Of a stretch of DNA of 64,000 nucleotides, positions 14,517-21,346 are shown piece by piece. The notes under the pieces were generated by a model. That model did not search any database. It had not been told where the DNA came from and was given only the letters and a program-made list of their open reading frames with translations. This DNA is from an uncultured Erysipelotrichaceae bacterium (GTDB lineage Bacteria > Bacillota_I > Bacilli_A > Erysipelotrichales > Erysipelotrichaceae), in the NCBI GenBank assembly GCA_902786245.1, contig CADABS010000005.1:1-64000 (forward strand), written 5' to 3'. The number at the start of each line of letters is the position of its first letter. Position 1 is the first letter of the stretch. Position numbers and translations under genes: made by a program.

Positions 14517-15568
14517 TGGCGATACCGGCAGAAACGCTGCAGACAATGCAGGAACAGTTTCAGAATCAGGTCAAAACAGACGGGCAACTGAACAGGATCA
14601 GGAAAAAGATCCAGAACGGAGGAACATTCAAAGATGCCGAGCAGTACGGGATGCGCAGCGGTCAGCTGCTGTCAAAGACGCTCAAAACGAACATTACTGC
14701 TGATCTATTCAATGATGGAGAGTCCTTAGACGTCAGCAATCTGGCATCTGCCATCATACCGATGATGGAACAGAACTATAGCTATGTCTCCACAGCGACT
14801 GCGGCGGTTCAGAAGGCTGCTAACATTGCCGGCGGTCTCGGTATGAATCCTGTTAAGCCGGAGTTTGACCGAAGCGCTGCAATGAACATCGTCGGCAGAA
14901 TGGCAAACTATGATTCATTTGAGGATGCAGAATGGATGCTGGATGAACCGCTGGTGGCCAACTCTGTCAGCACGGTCGACAGAACCCTGCATGATAACGC
15001 TGATTTCCAGTACAGATCTGGATTGAAACCTAAGATCATCCGAACCTGTGAAGCAGATGCATGTCCGTGGTGCCAGGAACTTGAAGGCGAATACGACTAC
15101 GAAGAAGTCAAAGAAGGAAACAGTCCTGTATACCAGAGACATAGCAACTGTATGTGCGAAGTCACGTTTGAACCAGGTGATGGAAGAGTGCAGGATGTGT
15201 ATTCAAAACAGTGGTATGACGAGGATAATCAAACAAAGAGAATCAGCTTTGCAAGGAAGCAAGAATTAAACGCTTCACGTCAAGAAACGGTCGGTTTGGA
15301 AAACCGAAGAATATTGGCATCAAGGAAGACGGATCATATAAAAGAACGGCAGAAAAAGAAAGACAGAAACATCTCTGATCAAGCAATCAATAGTGTCATA
15401 AAACATCCATTACACAAAACGGGTGTTCTTATTGACGAAAAGGGTCGGCCTTACGTACAATATATAGGAAACAAAGTGACTGTTGTCATTAATCCGGATA
15501 GTGGAGCACAGATAACTGTAAGACGTACAACAAAGTACGAACGAGAAAAATGGAAAAAGAAAAAATAG
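14516..15568 (+). CDS. MuF-type minor head protein with C-terminal nuclease-toxin-like domain
   Basis: 350 residues. Residues ~170-225 are the MuF head-morphogenesis signature (CPWCQELEGEYDYEEV... YQRHSNCMCEVTFEPGDG). A linker is followed by residues ~270-350, 'TDHIKERQKKKDRNISDQAINSVIKHPL... PYVQYIGNKVTVVINPDSGAQITVRRT', which resembles BECR-fold RNase domains (DUF4258/BrnT/PBECR-like: His, then Arg, then a final Thr-containing strand). MuF proteins carrying exchangeable toxin tips are an established class in temperate phages. A small acidic gene overlaps its end, as expected for an immunity partner. Nuclease activity is inferred. Confidence 0.75.
   Translation: MAIPAETLQTMQEQFQNQVKTDGQLNRIRKKIQNGGTFKDAEQYGMRSGQLLSKTLKTNITADLFNDGESLDVSNLASAIIPMMEQNYSYVSTATAAVQKAANIAGGLGMNPVKPEFDRSAAMNIVGRMANYDSFEDAEWMLDEPLVANSVSTVDRTLHDNADFQYRSGLKPKIIRTCEADACPWCQELEGEYDYEEVKEGNSPVYQRHSNCMCEVTFEPGDGRVQDVYSKQWYDEDNQTKRISFARKQELNASRQETVGLENRRILASRKTDHIKERQKKKDRNISDQAINSVIKHPLHKTGVLIDEKGRPYVQYIGNKVTVVINPDSGAQITVRRTTKYEREKWKKKK
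15432..15461 (+). promoter_or_regulatory. Internal promoter for the putative immunity gene
   Basis: TTGACG (15432-15437), 18-base spacer, TACAAT (15456-15461), inside the toxin-tip coding region and about 90 bases before the next gene. It would let the immunity gene be expressed in the lysogen, when late genes are silent. Based on consensus match only. Confidence 0.45.
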
Positions 15569-15753
15569 GGTTTACAAAAGAGCAGCGCATATTTATGGAA
15601 GAAAATAATATTGATTCTGATAATCTTGTCCAGGTATTCGAAAAAACAGATGAAATGCTAATAAAAAAGGGTTTTGATGAAAACTATAATCCAACAGAGA
15701 TTGGTGTGATGTGCGAATCAATACTTGACACATTGGTAGATATGGGGTTTTAA
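15550..15753 (+). CDS. Putative immunity protein for the MuF toxin tip
   Basis: 67 residues, acidic and AT-rich (MEKEKIGFTKEQRIFMEENN... GFDENYNPTEIGVMCESILDTLVDMGF). It overlaps the MuF gene by 19 bases and is absent from normal head modules. The 'G-D-x2-Y-P-T-x-x-G-x2-x-E-x-I-L-D' ending recalls small immunity proteins. With an internal promoter before it and a terminator directly after, it forms its own small unit. Immunity function is inferred from position, size and charge. The ribosome site is weak (GAACGAG). Confidence 0.6.
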   Translation: MEKEKIGFTKEQRIFMEENNIDSDNLVQVFEKTDEMLIKKGFDENYNPTEIGVMCESILDTLVDMGF

Positions 15754-15773
15754 GCACTCTCCGGAGTGTTTTT
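15754..15773 (+). terminator. Rho-independent terminator after the immunity gene
   Basis: GCACTC and GAGTGT (15754-15759 and 15764-15769) pair around loop TCCG, followed by T-run to 15773, two bases after the stop codon. Late transcription into the terminase gene must read through it or start anew. Confidence 0.65.
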
Positions 15774-15803
15774 CTTATGTAACAAAAAACAGGAGGTAGG
15801 AGT

Positions 15804-17246
15804 ATGTCACAGGTCCGCAAGGGCAGACAGACTCCCACACAATCCGTTGTATTACCTTACTCAAAAACCAGAGGGCAGGAAGCAATCGATCTGTATAACC
15901 AGACAAAGCGCACTGCTCTGGAATGGCAGGAACTTCTGATCAGTGACATCATGGCCGTTGATGATGACGGATTATGGGTCCATCAGAAGTTCGGATACTC
16001 CGTTCCAAGAAGAAACGGTAAGAACGAGATCGTGGCCATGAGAGAAATGGCCGGTCTCGTAGCCGGCGAGATCATCTGCCATACCGCACACAGAACAACG
16101 ACATCAAGCAGCGCCTGGAAGCGGCTGATCAAGCTGCTGACAGAGGCGGGGTATGTCGAACTGGGGCGGAAGAAGAAAGATGAGATCCCACCGGAGAAGT
16201 CATTCCGGACGAATAAGCAGCACGGTCTCGAAAATATCGTACTGACCAATGGCGGGCAGATTGATTTCCGCACAAGAACGCCGAATGGCGGTCTTGGTGA
16301 AGGCTTCGACCTTCTGGTCATCGATGAAGCACAGGAATATACAGACGATCAGGAAAGCGCTCTGATCTATACTGTATCTGATTCATCGAATCCACAGACG
16401 ATCTTCTGCGGAACACCGCCGACGACTGTTTCCGCCGGCACAGTGTTCATGAAAATGCGCAATGATTGCCTTGCCGGCGATACATTCGATACGGGCTGGG
16501 CAGAGTGGTCCATACCAAAACAGACGGACGATGTCTATAACACGGAATTATGGTATGAGACAAACCCTTCTATGGGAGCACATCTGGATGAAAGAAAGAT
16601 CCGCCAGGAGATCCGGAAGGATGTCATCGACTTCAACATCCAGCGTCTGGGTGTCTGGCTGCAGTACAATCAGAAGTCGGAGATCAGCGAAGCAGAATGG
16701 ATGGCATTTCAATGCAGCAGTTTGCCTAAACTGAAAGGGCAGCTGTTTGCCGGCATCAAGTACGGCATCGATGGCCAGAACGTTTCGGTGTCCATTGCCT
16801 GTAAGACTGAGGATAACAGGGTCTTCGTCGAATGCATCGACTGTCAGTCGATCCGCAAAGGAGATGGATGGATCATCCGTTTCCTGAAAGAGGCTGACAT
16901 CCGGATGGCAGTGGTCGATGGCAAGTCGGGACAGGAGCTGCTTCTGCAGGAATGTCATGACAATAAGGTGAAGCCTGTGCCTCAGCCGATCAAGGTGGCG
17001 GAAGCCTGTACTGCATCAACGATGTTTACCCAGGCATTGGAACAGAAAACGATCTGCCATATGGGTCAGCCCTCGCTGGTACAGAGCGTATGTAATTGTG
17101 AAAGACGGAATATCGGTACACAGGGTGGTTATGGTTTCCGGTCATTGAAAGACGGTGTGGATATCACTCTGATGGAGTCGATGGTGCTGGCACATTGGGC
17201 GTGTGCAACAAGTAAGGAAAGAAGAAAACAAATAGTCAGATTCTAA
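15804..17246 (+). CDS. terL: Terminase large subunit
   Basis: 480 residues. The ATPase domain has a phage-type Walker A (PRRNGKNE, residues 68-75) and Walker B LLVIDEAQE (170-178), followed by the coupling motif 'TIFCGTPPT'. The C-terminal half carries the RNase H-like nuclease (KYGIDGQNVSVSIA, later RMAVVDGKSG). It pumps and cuts DNA at the portal. The gene lies after portal and MuF rather than before them, and no small-subunit gene is recognisable. AGGAGG precedes the ATG. Confidence 0.92.
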   Translation: MSQVRKGRQTPTQSVVLPYSKTRGQEAIDLYNQTKRTALEWQELLISDIMAVDDDGLWVHQKFGYSVPRRNGKNEIVAMREMAGLVAGEIICHTAHRTTTSSSAWKRLIKLLTEAGYVELGRKKKDEIPPEKSFRTNKQHGLENIVLTNGGQIDFRTRTPNGGLGEGFDLLVIDEAQEYTDDQESALIYTVSDSSNPQTIFCGTPPTTVSAGTVFMKMRNDCLAGDTFDTGWAEWSIPKQTDDVYNTELWYETNPSMGAHLDERKIRQEIRKDVIDFNIQRLGVWLQYNQKSEISEAEWMAFQCSSLPKLKGQLFAGIKYGIDGQNVSVSIACKTEDNRVFVECIDCQSIRKGDGWIIRFLKEADIRMAVVDGKSGQELLLQECHDNKVKPVPQPIKVAEACTASTMFTQALEQKTICHMGQPSLVQSVCNCERRNIGTQGGYGFRSLKDGVDITLMESMVLAHWACATSKERRKQIVRF

Positions 17247-17248
17247 TC

Positions 17249-17272
17249 AGACGGTCGAAAGATCGTCTTTTT
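17249..17272 (+). terminator. Terminator after terL
   Basis: AGACGGTC (17249-17256) pairs with GATCGTCT (17261-17268), one G-T wobble, around a GAAA tetraloop, then a T-run. It starts three bases after the terL stop codon and separates packaging from capsid genes, perhaps only partially. Confidence 0.75.
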
Positions 17273-17320
17273 AGATATTTACGTTTACCACACGGAAAAG
17301 TGGGAGAGGAGAACAAAGAA

Positions 17321-17788
17321 ATGTCAGATTTTACACCGATCACAACACAGGAACAGTTTGATTCTGCAATCAAGGAAAGACTCGAAAGAGCAAACAAGAA
17401 ATATGAGGGATACACATCGCCTCAGGATCTTGAAAAGCTCAAGGCTGATTATGACAAACAGATTGCGGATCTGAGCGCTGCAGCTGAAGCCAGTGCGAAG
17501 AAGTATGCAAATTACGATAAAGAACTGGCGGACCGGGATTCCAGGATCAAGAGCTTCGAAACCGCATCGATCAGGACAAGGGTCGCTCATGAGATGGGGC
17601 TTCCGTATGGCGCAGGAGATTATCTGAAGGGTGACGACGAGAAATCTATTCAGGAGAGCGCAAAAGCGGTCAAGGCGCTGTTTGGCACCGGACGCAAAGC
17701 CGCTCCGACAGGTTCGACAGAACCGTCAAGCAGAGATTCCAAGACAGAAGCACTGCGCTCTGTTCTGCAGAATCTGAAAGGCCAGTAA
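17321..17788 (+). CDS. Capsid scaffolding protein
   Basis: 155 residues. A long charged helix (residues ~20-90: KERLERANKKYEGYTSPQDLEKLKADYDKQIADL) is followed by 'TRVAHEMGLPYGAGDYLKGDDEKSIQESAKAVKALF' and a Ser/Gln-rich tail, the build of DUF4355-type scaffolds coded directly before the capsid gene. It guides procapsid assembly and is then lost. The ATG at 17321 has GAGAGGAG upstream; GTG 17300 is a less likely start. Confidence 0.8.
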   Translation: MSDFTPITTQEQFDSAIKERLERANKKYEGYTSPQDLEKLKADYDKQIADLSAAAEASAKKYANYDKELADRDSRIKSFETASIRTRVAHEMGLPYGAGDYLKGDDEKSIQESAKAVKALFGTGRKAAPTGSTEPSSRDSKTEALRSVLQNLKGQ

Positions 17789-17800
17789 GGAGGAAAGAAA

Positions 17801-18700
17801 ATGGCAAATGTATTAACAAAGGGAGAACTTCTTCCGGAACATCTCGTATCTGAAATGTTCAACAAAGTCAGAGGTCACAGTTCTCTGGCTGCGCTGAATG
17901 GCGGCATGCCGCTGCCGTTCAACGGAATCAAAGAATTCACATTCACACTCGACAAGGAAGCGGATATCGTTGCTGAGAACGGTGCGAAGTCCAACGGCGG
18001 CGCTACTGTCGCGGCTAAGACAATCGTTCCGATCAAATTTGAATATGGTGCACGTGTATCCGATGAGTTCCTGTACGGCACGGAAGAATACCAGCTGTCT
18101 GTACTGGAACAGTTCACGGAAGCTGCGGCTAAGAAGTTTGCCCGCGGTCTCGACCTGGCTGCATTCCACGGCGTAAACCCGAGAACCGGATCTGCGTCTG
18201 CTGTTGTCGGAAATAACAACTTCGATGCCGTAATCACAAACAAGGTGAATTATGTGGCTGCCTCTGCGGACACAAATATCGAGTCTGCTCTTGCGCTCGT
18301 TGAAGCAGCAGATGTGATGGCTAATGGTATTGCCATGGCTCCGACGATGAGAAGTGCACTGGCAGCGCTGACAGCCAACGGCGTCCGTAAGTATCCGGAA
18401 TTTGCGTTCGGTGCAAATCCGGGAGCGCTTGGTGGCATGAAGATCGATGTCAATCCGACCGTAAACGGAGCATCTTCTCCGGATGTTGCAATTCTGGGTG
18501 ACTTCGCAAATGCCTTCAAGTGGGGCTATGCGAAGGAAATCCCGCTGGAAGTCATCGAATACGGCAATCCAGACAACGACGATGAAGCTGGCGACCTGAA
18601 GGGGCACAACCAGGTATATCTCAGAGCGGAAGCATATATCGGCTGGGGTATCCTGGCACCGGAATTCTTTGCTCGGATCGGCACGAGCATCGTTCAGTAA
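17801..18700 (+). CDS. Major capsid protein (HK97 fold)
   Basis: 299 residues. The N-arm, then E-loop-like 'IKEFTFTLDKEADIVAENGAKSNGGATVAAKTIVPIKFEYGARVSDEFL' and A-domain 'ADVMANGIAMAPTMRSALAAL... NPGALGGMKIDVNP', agree with HK97-fold capsid proteins. It follows the scaffold gene after 12 bases with AAGGAGG. Highly biased codon use fits strong late expression. Confidence 0.9.
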   Translation: MANVLTKGELLPEHLVSEMFNKVRGHSSLAALNGGMPLPFNGIKEFTFTLDKEADIVAENGAKSNGGATVAAKTIVPIKFEYGARVSDEFLYGTEEYQLSVLEQFTEAAAKKFARGLDLAAFHGVNPRTGSASAVVGNNNFDAVITNKVNYVAASADTNIESALALVEAADVMANGIAMAPTMRSALAALTANGVRKYPEFAFGANPGALGGMKIDVNPTVNGASSPDVAILGDFANAFKWGYAKEIPLEVIEYGNPDNDDEAGDLKGHNQVYLRAEAYIGWGILAPEFFARIGTSIVQ

Positions 18701-18858
18701 TGCTCTACCGGAACAAGGTTACCGGTGTAATTGTTGATATTGAATCTGAAGCCGGAGGTGTGTGGAAACCAGTTGAGGCGCCTGCACAGCCGGCTTCAGA
18801 CAAGCCGAAAAAGCCGATCAGGAAAACGGTAAAAAAGTCAACAAAGAAAGCGGGGTGA
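18700..18858 (+). CDS. Small basic head protein
   Basis: 52 residues starting MLYRNKVTGVIVDIESEAGGVWKPVEAP, with a Lys-rich tail (KPKKPIRKTVKKSTKK). It begins on the last base of the capsid stop codon (TAATG). Small proteins with this 'GGxWxPV' core often lie between capsid and connector genes. Possibly head-decorating or DNA-contacting; not proven. Confidence 0.6.
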   Translation: MLYRNKVTGVIVDIESEAGGVWKPVEAPAQPASDKPKKPIRKTVKKSTKKAG

Positions 18859-18862
18859 ATCT

Positions 18863-19264
18863 ATGGGAGCGGTTTATGCGACCGTCGGAGACGTGATCGA
18901 TCTGAAAAGAGCCTTGACGCCGGAAGAGATGGAAAGAGTCGAGGCTCTTCTGCCTGTGATCAGTGCTGCTTTGAGATATGAGGCAGATAAAACCGGAAGA
19001 GACCTGGATGCAATGATCGAGGCAAATGAAGACCTGGGCTTTGTCGCAAAATCTGTAACGGTAGATGTGGCCATGCGGGAACTGATGACCTCGACCAGTG
19101 CAGACAGCGAACCGCTGACACAGTATTCGCAGTCAGCCCTTGGATACAGCGTCTCAGGCACGTATCTCGTACCAGGCGGAGGATTATTCATCAAGAATAC
19201 GGAACTTGCCAGACTGGGCTTGAAACGGCAGAGAATCGGGGTGATCGAACCGTATGCCTATTAA
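18863..19264 (+). CDS. Head-tail connector protein
   Basis: 133 residues, helical. 'ATVGDVIDLKRALTPEEMERVEALLPVISAALRYEADKTGRDLD' and 'VDVAMRELM' fit the Gp6/Gp15/Gp19-type connector family that binds below the portal. First of four small connector/tail-completion genes that overlap by 4-11 bases, the standard siphophage order. Confidence 0.8.
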   Translation: MGAVYATVGDVIDLKRALTPEEMERVEALLPVISAALRYEADKTGRDLDAMIEANEDLGFVAKSVTVDVAMRELMTSTSADSEPLTQYSQSALGYSVSGTYLVPGGGLFIKNTELARLGLKRQRIGVIEPYAY

Positions 19265-19589
19265 GGGAATGACGGTCAGACTTATCACGCTGACCCAGAC
19301 CGGGGTAGATGGTTTCAATGCACCGGTCTATGAAGAGTCTTACGAAGATGTCGAGAACGTTCTGGTCGGACAGCCGGTGCAGTCACCGATTGTTGATCAG
19401 CAGACGCTGCAAGGCAAGATGGCCGCTTTTTCACTGGGGATTCCCAAAGGTGATACACACATCTGGAAAGATCAGATCGTTGAGTTCTTCGGAAGGCGGT
19501 GGCATGTATTCGGGGATGTGATCATGGGGATTGAGGAGAATGTACCGGGTCCCTGGCATCACATCTACAATGTGGAGCGCTATGAATAA
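19254..19589 (+). CDS. Head closure protein
   Basis: 111 residues, beta-rich, with 'GMTVRLITLTQTGVDGFNAPVYEESYEDVENVLVG' at the start and 'DQIVEFFGRRWHVFGD' later, as in head-closure (head-tail stopper) proteins. It seals the filled head and joins the tail. Overlaps the connector gene by 11 bases. Confidence 0.75.
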   Translation: MPIKGMTVRLITLTQTGVDGFNAPVYEESYEDVENVLVGQPVQSPIVDQQTLQGKMAAFSLGIPKGDTHIWKDQIVEFFGRRWHVFGDVIMGIEENVPGPWHHIYNVERYE

Positions 19590-19827
19590 ACTTGTGTTAA
19601 ATTCTGCGGGAGTCAACGAGTTGCTCAGAAGCGAAGGGCTGAGAACTGCAATCGAAGGCCATGCGGCAGAACTTGTCGAGTCATTGGGTGACGGCTATGA
19701 ATATGAAATCGTTTATGGTGCCAAAGACGGCCGTGTACGCGCTTTTGTCAAGACTGCCAGTCAGAAGGCTGTACAGGATAATCTGGAGAACAACACGATG
19801 CTGAAAACGGCTGGAGGCGGGAAATGA
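19582..19827 (+). CDS. HK97 gp10-like tail component
   Basis: 81 residues, MNKLVLNSAGVNELLRSEGLRTAIEGHAAELVESLGDGYEYEIV..., with the short form and position of HK97 gp10-like tail-joining proteins. The ATG at 19582 is chosen because GTGGAGCGC lies just before it and it overlaps the head-closure gene by eight bases. Confidence 0.7.
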   Translation: MNKLVLNSAGVNELLRSEGLRTAIEGHAAELVESLGDGYEYEIVYGAKDGRVRAFVKTASQKAVQDNLENNTMLKTAGGGK

Positions 19828-20168
19828 TCATAGAAAAAACAGTGCTGGGCTATCTGTCAGATCGTCTTGATGCGCCGGTATATATGGAAAAGCCTGCCAA
19901 TCCGCCGGGGTCGTATGTACTCGTCATCAAGACCGGTTCATCTGTGAGCAATTTCATATACCGGGCGATGATCGTGGTTCAGTCAATTGCACCATCGCTG
20001 TATGAGGCTGCGCAGCTGAACGAGGCAGTCAAGAGCACGATGAATGGCATCATAGAGCTGAACGAGATAACCAGATGTACTCTGAACAGCGATTATGAGT
20101 TCACAAACACACAGACGAAAGAACGGCGGTACCAGGCCGTGTTTGAACTGGTACATTACGGAGGTTAA
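19824..20168 (+). CDS. Tail completion/terminator protein
   Basis: 114 residues. 'MIIEKTVLGYLSDRLDAPVYMEKPANPPGSYVLVIKTGSS' and 'SLYEAAQLNEAVKSTMNGI' match tail-terminator proteins that cap the tail tube and set its joining end. ATGA overlap with the gp10-like gene; the major tail gene follows after three bases. Confidence 0.75.
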   Translation: MIIEKTVLGYLSDRLDAPVYMEKPANPPGSYVLVIKTGSSVSNFIYRAMIVVQSIAPSLYEAAQLNEAVKSTMNGIIELNEITRCTLNSDYEFTNTQTKERRYQAVFELVHYGG

Positions 20169-20171
20169 GAA

Positions 20172-20723
20172 ATGGCAAATAATGCTGCAAATGTAACAGC
20201 CGGCAAGCCGATGATCGGCGGCGCCGTTCATGTGGCTCCGATCGGGACAACACTGCCCACAACGGCACTTGCCACACTGAACGAAGCGTTCCTTGATATC
20301 GGTTATATCAGTGCTGACGGCATCAGCAACGACATTTCACGTACCAGCACATCGATCCGTGCATGGGGCGGTGATGAAGTGCTGAACATTCAGAACGAGA
20401 AGAACGATATCTGGACGTTCACCATGATCGAAGCAAAGAACATCAATGTTCTGAAACAGGTCTTCGGAGAAGAAAATGTCACGGAGACAGGCGGAGCAAT
20501 TACGGTAACGGTAAATTCCAAGGAATTGACGAGCTGGTCATGGGTATTCGATATGCTGCTGTCTGATGGCTCTGCAAAACGTTCTGTTCTGCCGAATGCA
20601 AAGATCACAAATGTGGCAGAGATCACGTACAGTGACAGTGCTGCAGTCGGATATAACGCTACGCTGAACGCGATGCCGGACACAAACGGAAATACACATT
20701 ACGAGTATATTTCTGCGCAGTAA
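20172..20723 (+). CDS. Major tail (tube) protein
   Basis: 183 residues, beta-rich, with 'GGAVHVAPIGTTLPTTALATLNEAFLDIGYISADGISNDISRTSTSIRAWGGDEV' typical of siphophage major tail proteins and the closing 'YSDSAAVGYNATLNAMPDTNGNTHYEYI'. It forms the tail tube. GGAGG precedes it, and it is followed by the frameshifting chaperone genes as in lambda. Confidence 0.85.
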   Translation: MANNAANVTAGKPMIGGAVHVAPIGTTLPTTALATLNEAFLDIGYISADGISNDISRTSTSIRAWGGDEVLNIQNEKNDIWTFTMIEAKNINVLKQVFGEENVTETGGAITVTVNSKELTSWSWVFDMLLSDGSAKRSVLPNAKITNVAEITYSDSAAVGYNATLNAMPDTNGNTHYEYISAQ

Positions 20724-20732
20724 GGAGGACGC

Positions 20733-20996
20733 ATGCTGAAAGGGGCAACCAGCAGTGGTTTTGAATATGAAATCGTTGATGAAGCGCTGGATAACATGGA
20801 ACTCATCGACGCTCTTGCGGAGCTTGATTCCGGCAAGAGGCTTTATATCTCCCGGGTACTGACGATGATGCTCGGAGAAGAACAGAAAAAAAGACTGTAT
20901 GAACACTGCCGCAATGAGAACGGCATCGTACAGGTAACAAGTATCGAGAAAGAAATTCTCGATATGCTGAAAGCATCTGAAACAGGAAAAAACTGA
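20733..20996 (+). CDS. Tail assembly chaperone, short form (gpG-like)
   Basis: 87 residues, acidic, helical (EYEIVDEALDNMELIDALAELDSGKRLYISRVLTMMLGEEQKKRLYEH). It lies between the major tail and tape-measure genes. Its last codons are GGA AAA AAC TGA, so the stop follows a slippery heptamer. Most ribosomes give this short form; some shift to give a longer protein with the 21011 frame. Confidence 0.8.
   Translation: MLKGATSSGFEYEIVDEALDNMELIDALAELDSGKRLYISRVLTMMLGEEQKKRLYEHCRNENGIVQVTSIEKEILDMLKASETGKN
20987..20993 (+). other. -1 frameshift slippery site A AAA AAC
   Basis: The heptamer A AAA AAC is in phase with the gpG-like frame (codons AAA, AAC), one codon before TGA at 20994-20996. The -1 frame is open from here to 21346. 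This is the canonical programmed -1 frameshift arrangement of siphophage tail chaperones. The shifted product is 204 residues. Confidence 0.8.
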
Positions 20997-21010
20997 TTGC
21001 CCTTGCCGGC

Positions 21011-21346
21011 ATGATTTCGCGAAGCCAGAACGAACTGATATGCGATTTCGCAGAAGAATATCATATCTATGACTTCCGGAATCTGCCGGCACGGACTGCC
21101 GCAATACTGGCGGCAGGCCTAAGGGGCGATTCAAGAACAAAGTTGAAAATGTCCGGGCTGAAATACCCGGTTTATGTATATTTACTGGCTGGCATTTTTG
21201 ACCGGCTGGGCACTTCTGAACATTCAGTACTCAGCAAACTGCTTGACATTCAGAAGCCTGACGAGATCATGGCAGTTTCGTCGCCGGAAGAATGGCAGAA
21301 GGAATGGAAAAGAAGGACAGAGAGGGGAACAGAAGATGGCGACTGA
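21011..21346 (+). CDS. Tail assembly chaperone, shifted extension (gpT-like)
   Basis: The frame is open from the slip at 20993 (CTG ATT GCC...) and codes 117 residues fused to gpG, including 'SQNELICDFAEEYHIYDFRNLPARTAAILAAGLRGDSRTKLKMSG'. The ATG at 21011 lacks a Shine-Dalgarno, so independent initiation is unlikely. The fusion (gpGT) binds the tape measure during tail assembly in lambda-like systems. Confidence 0.75.
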   Translation: MISRSQNELICDFAEEYHIYDFRNLPARTAAILAAGLRGDSRTKLKMSGLKYPVYVYLLAGIFDRLGTSEHSVLSKLLDIQKPDEIMAVSSPEEWQKEWKRRTERGTEDGD

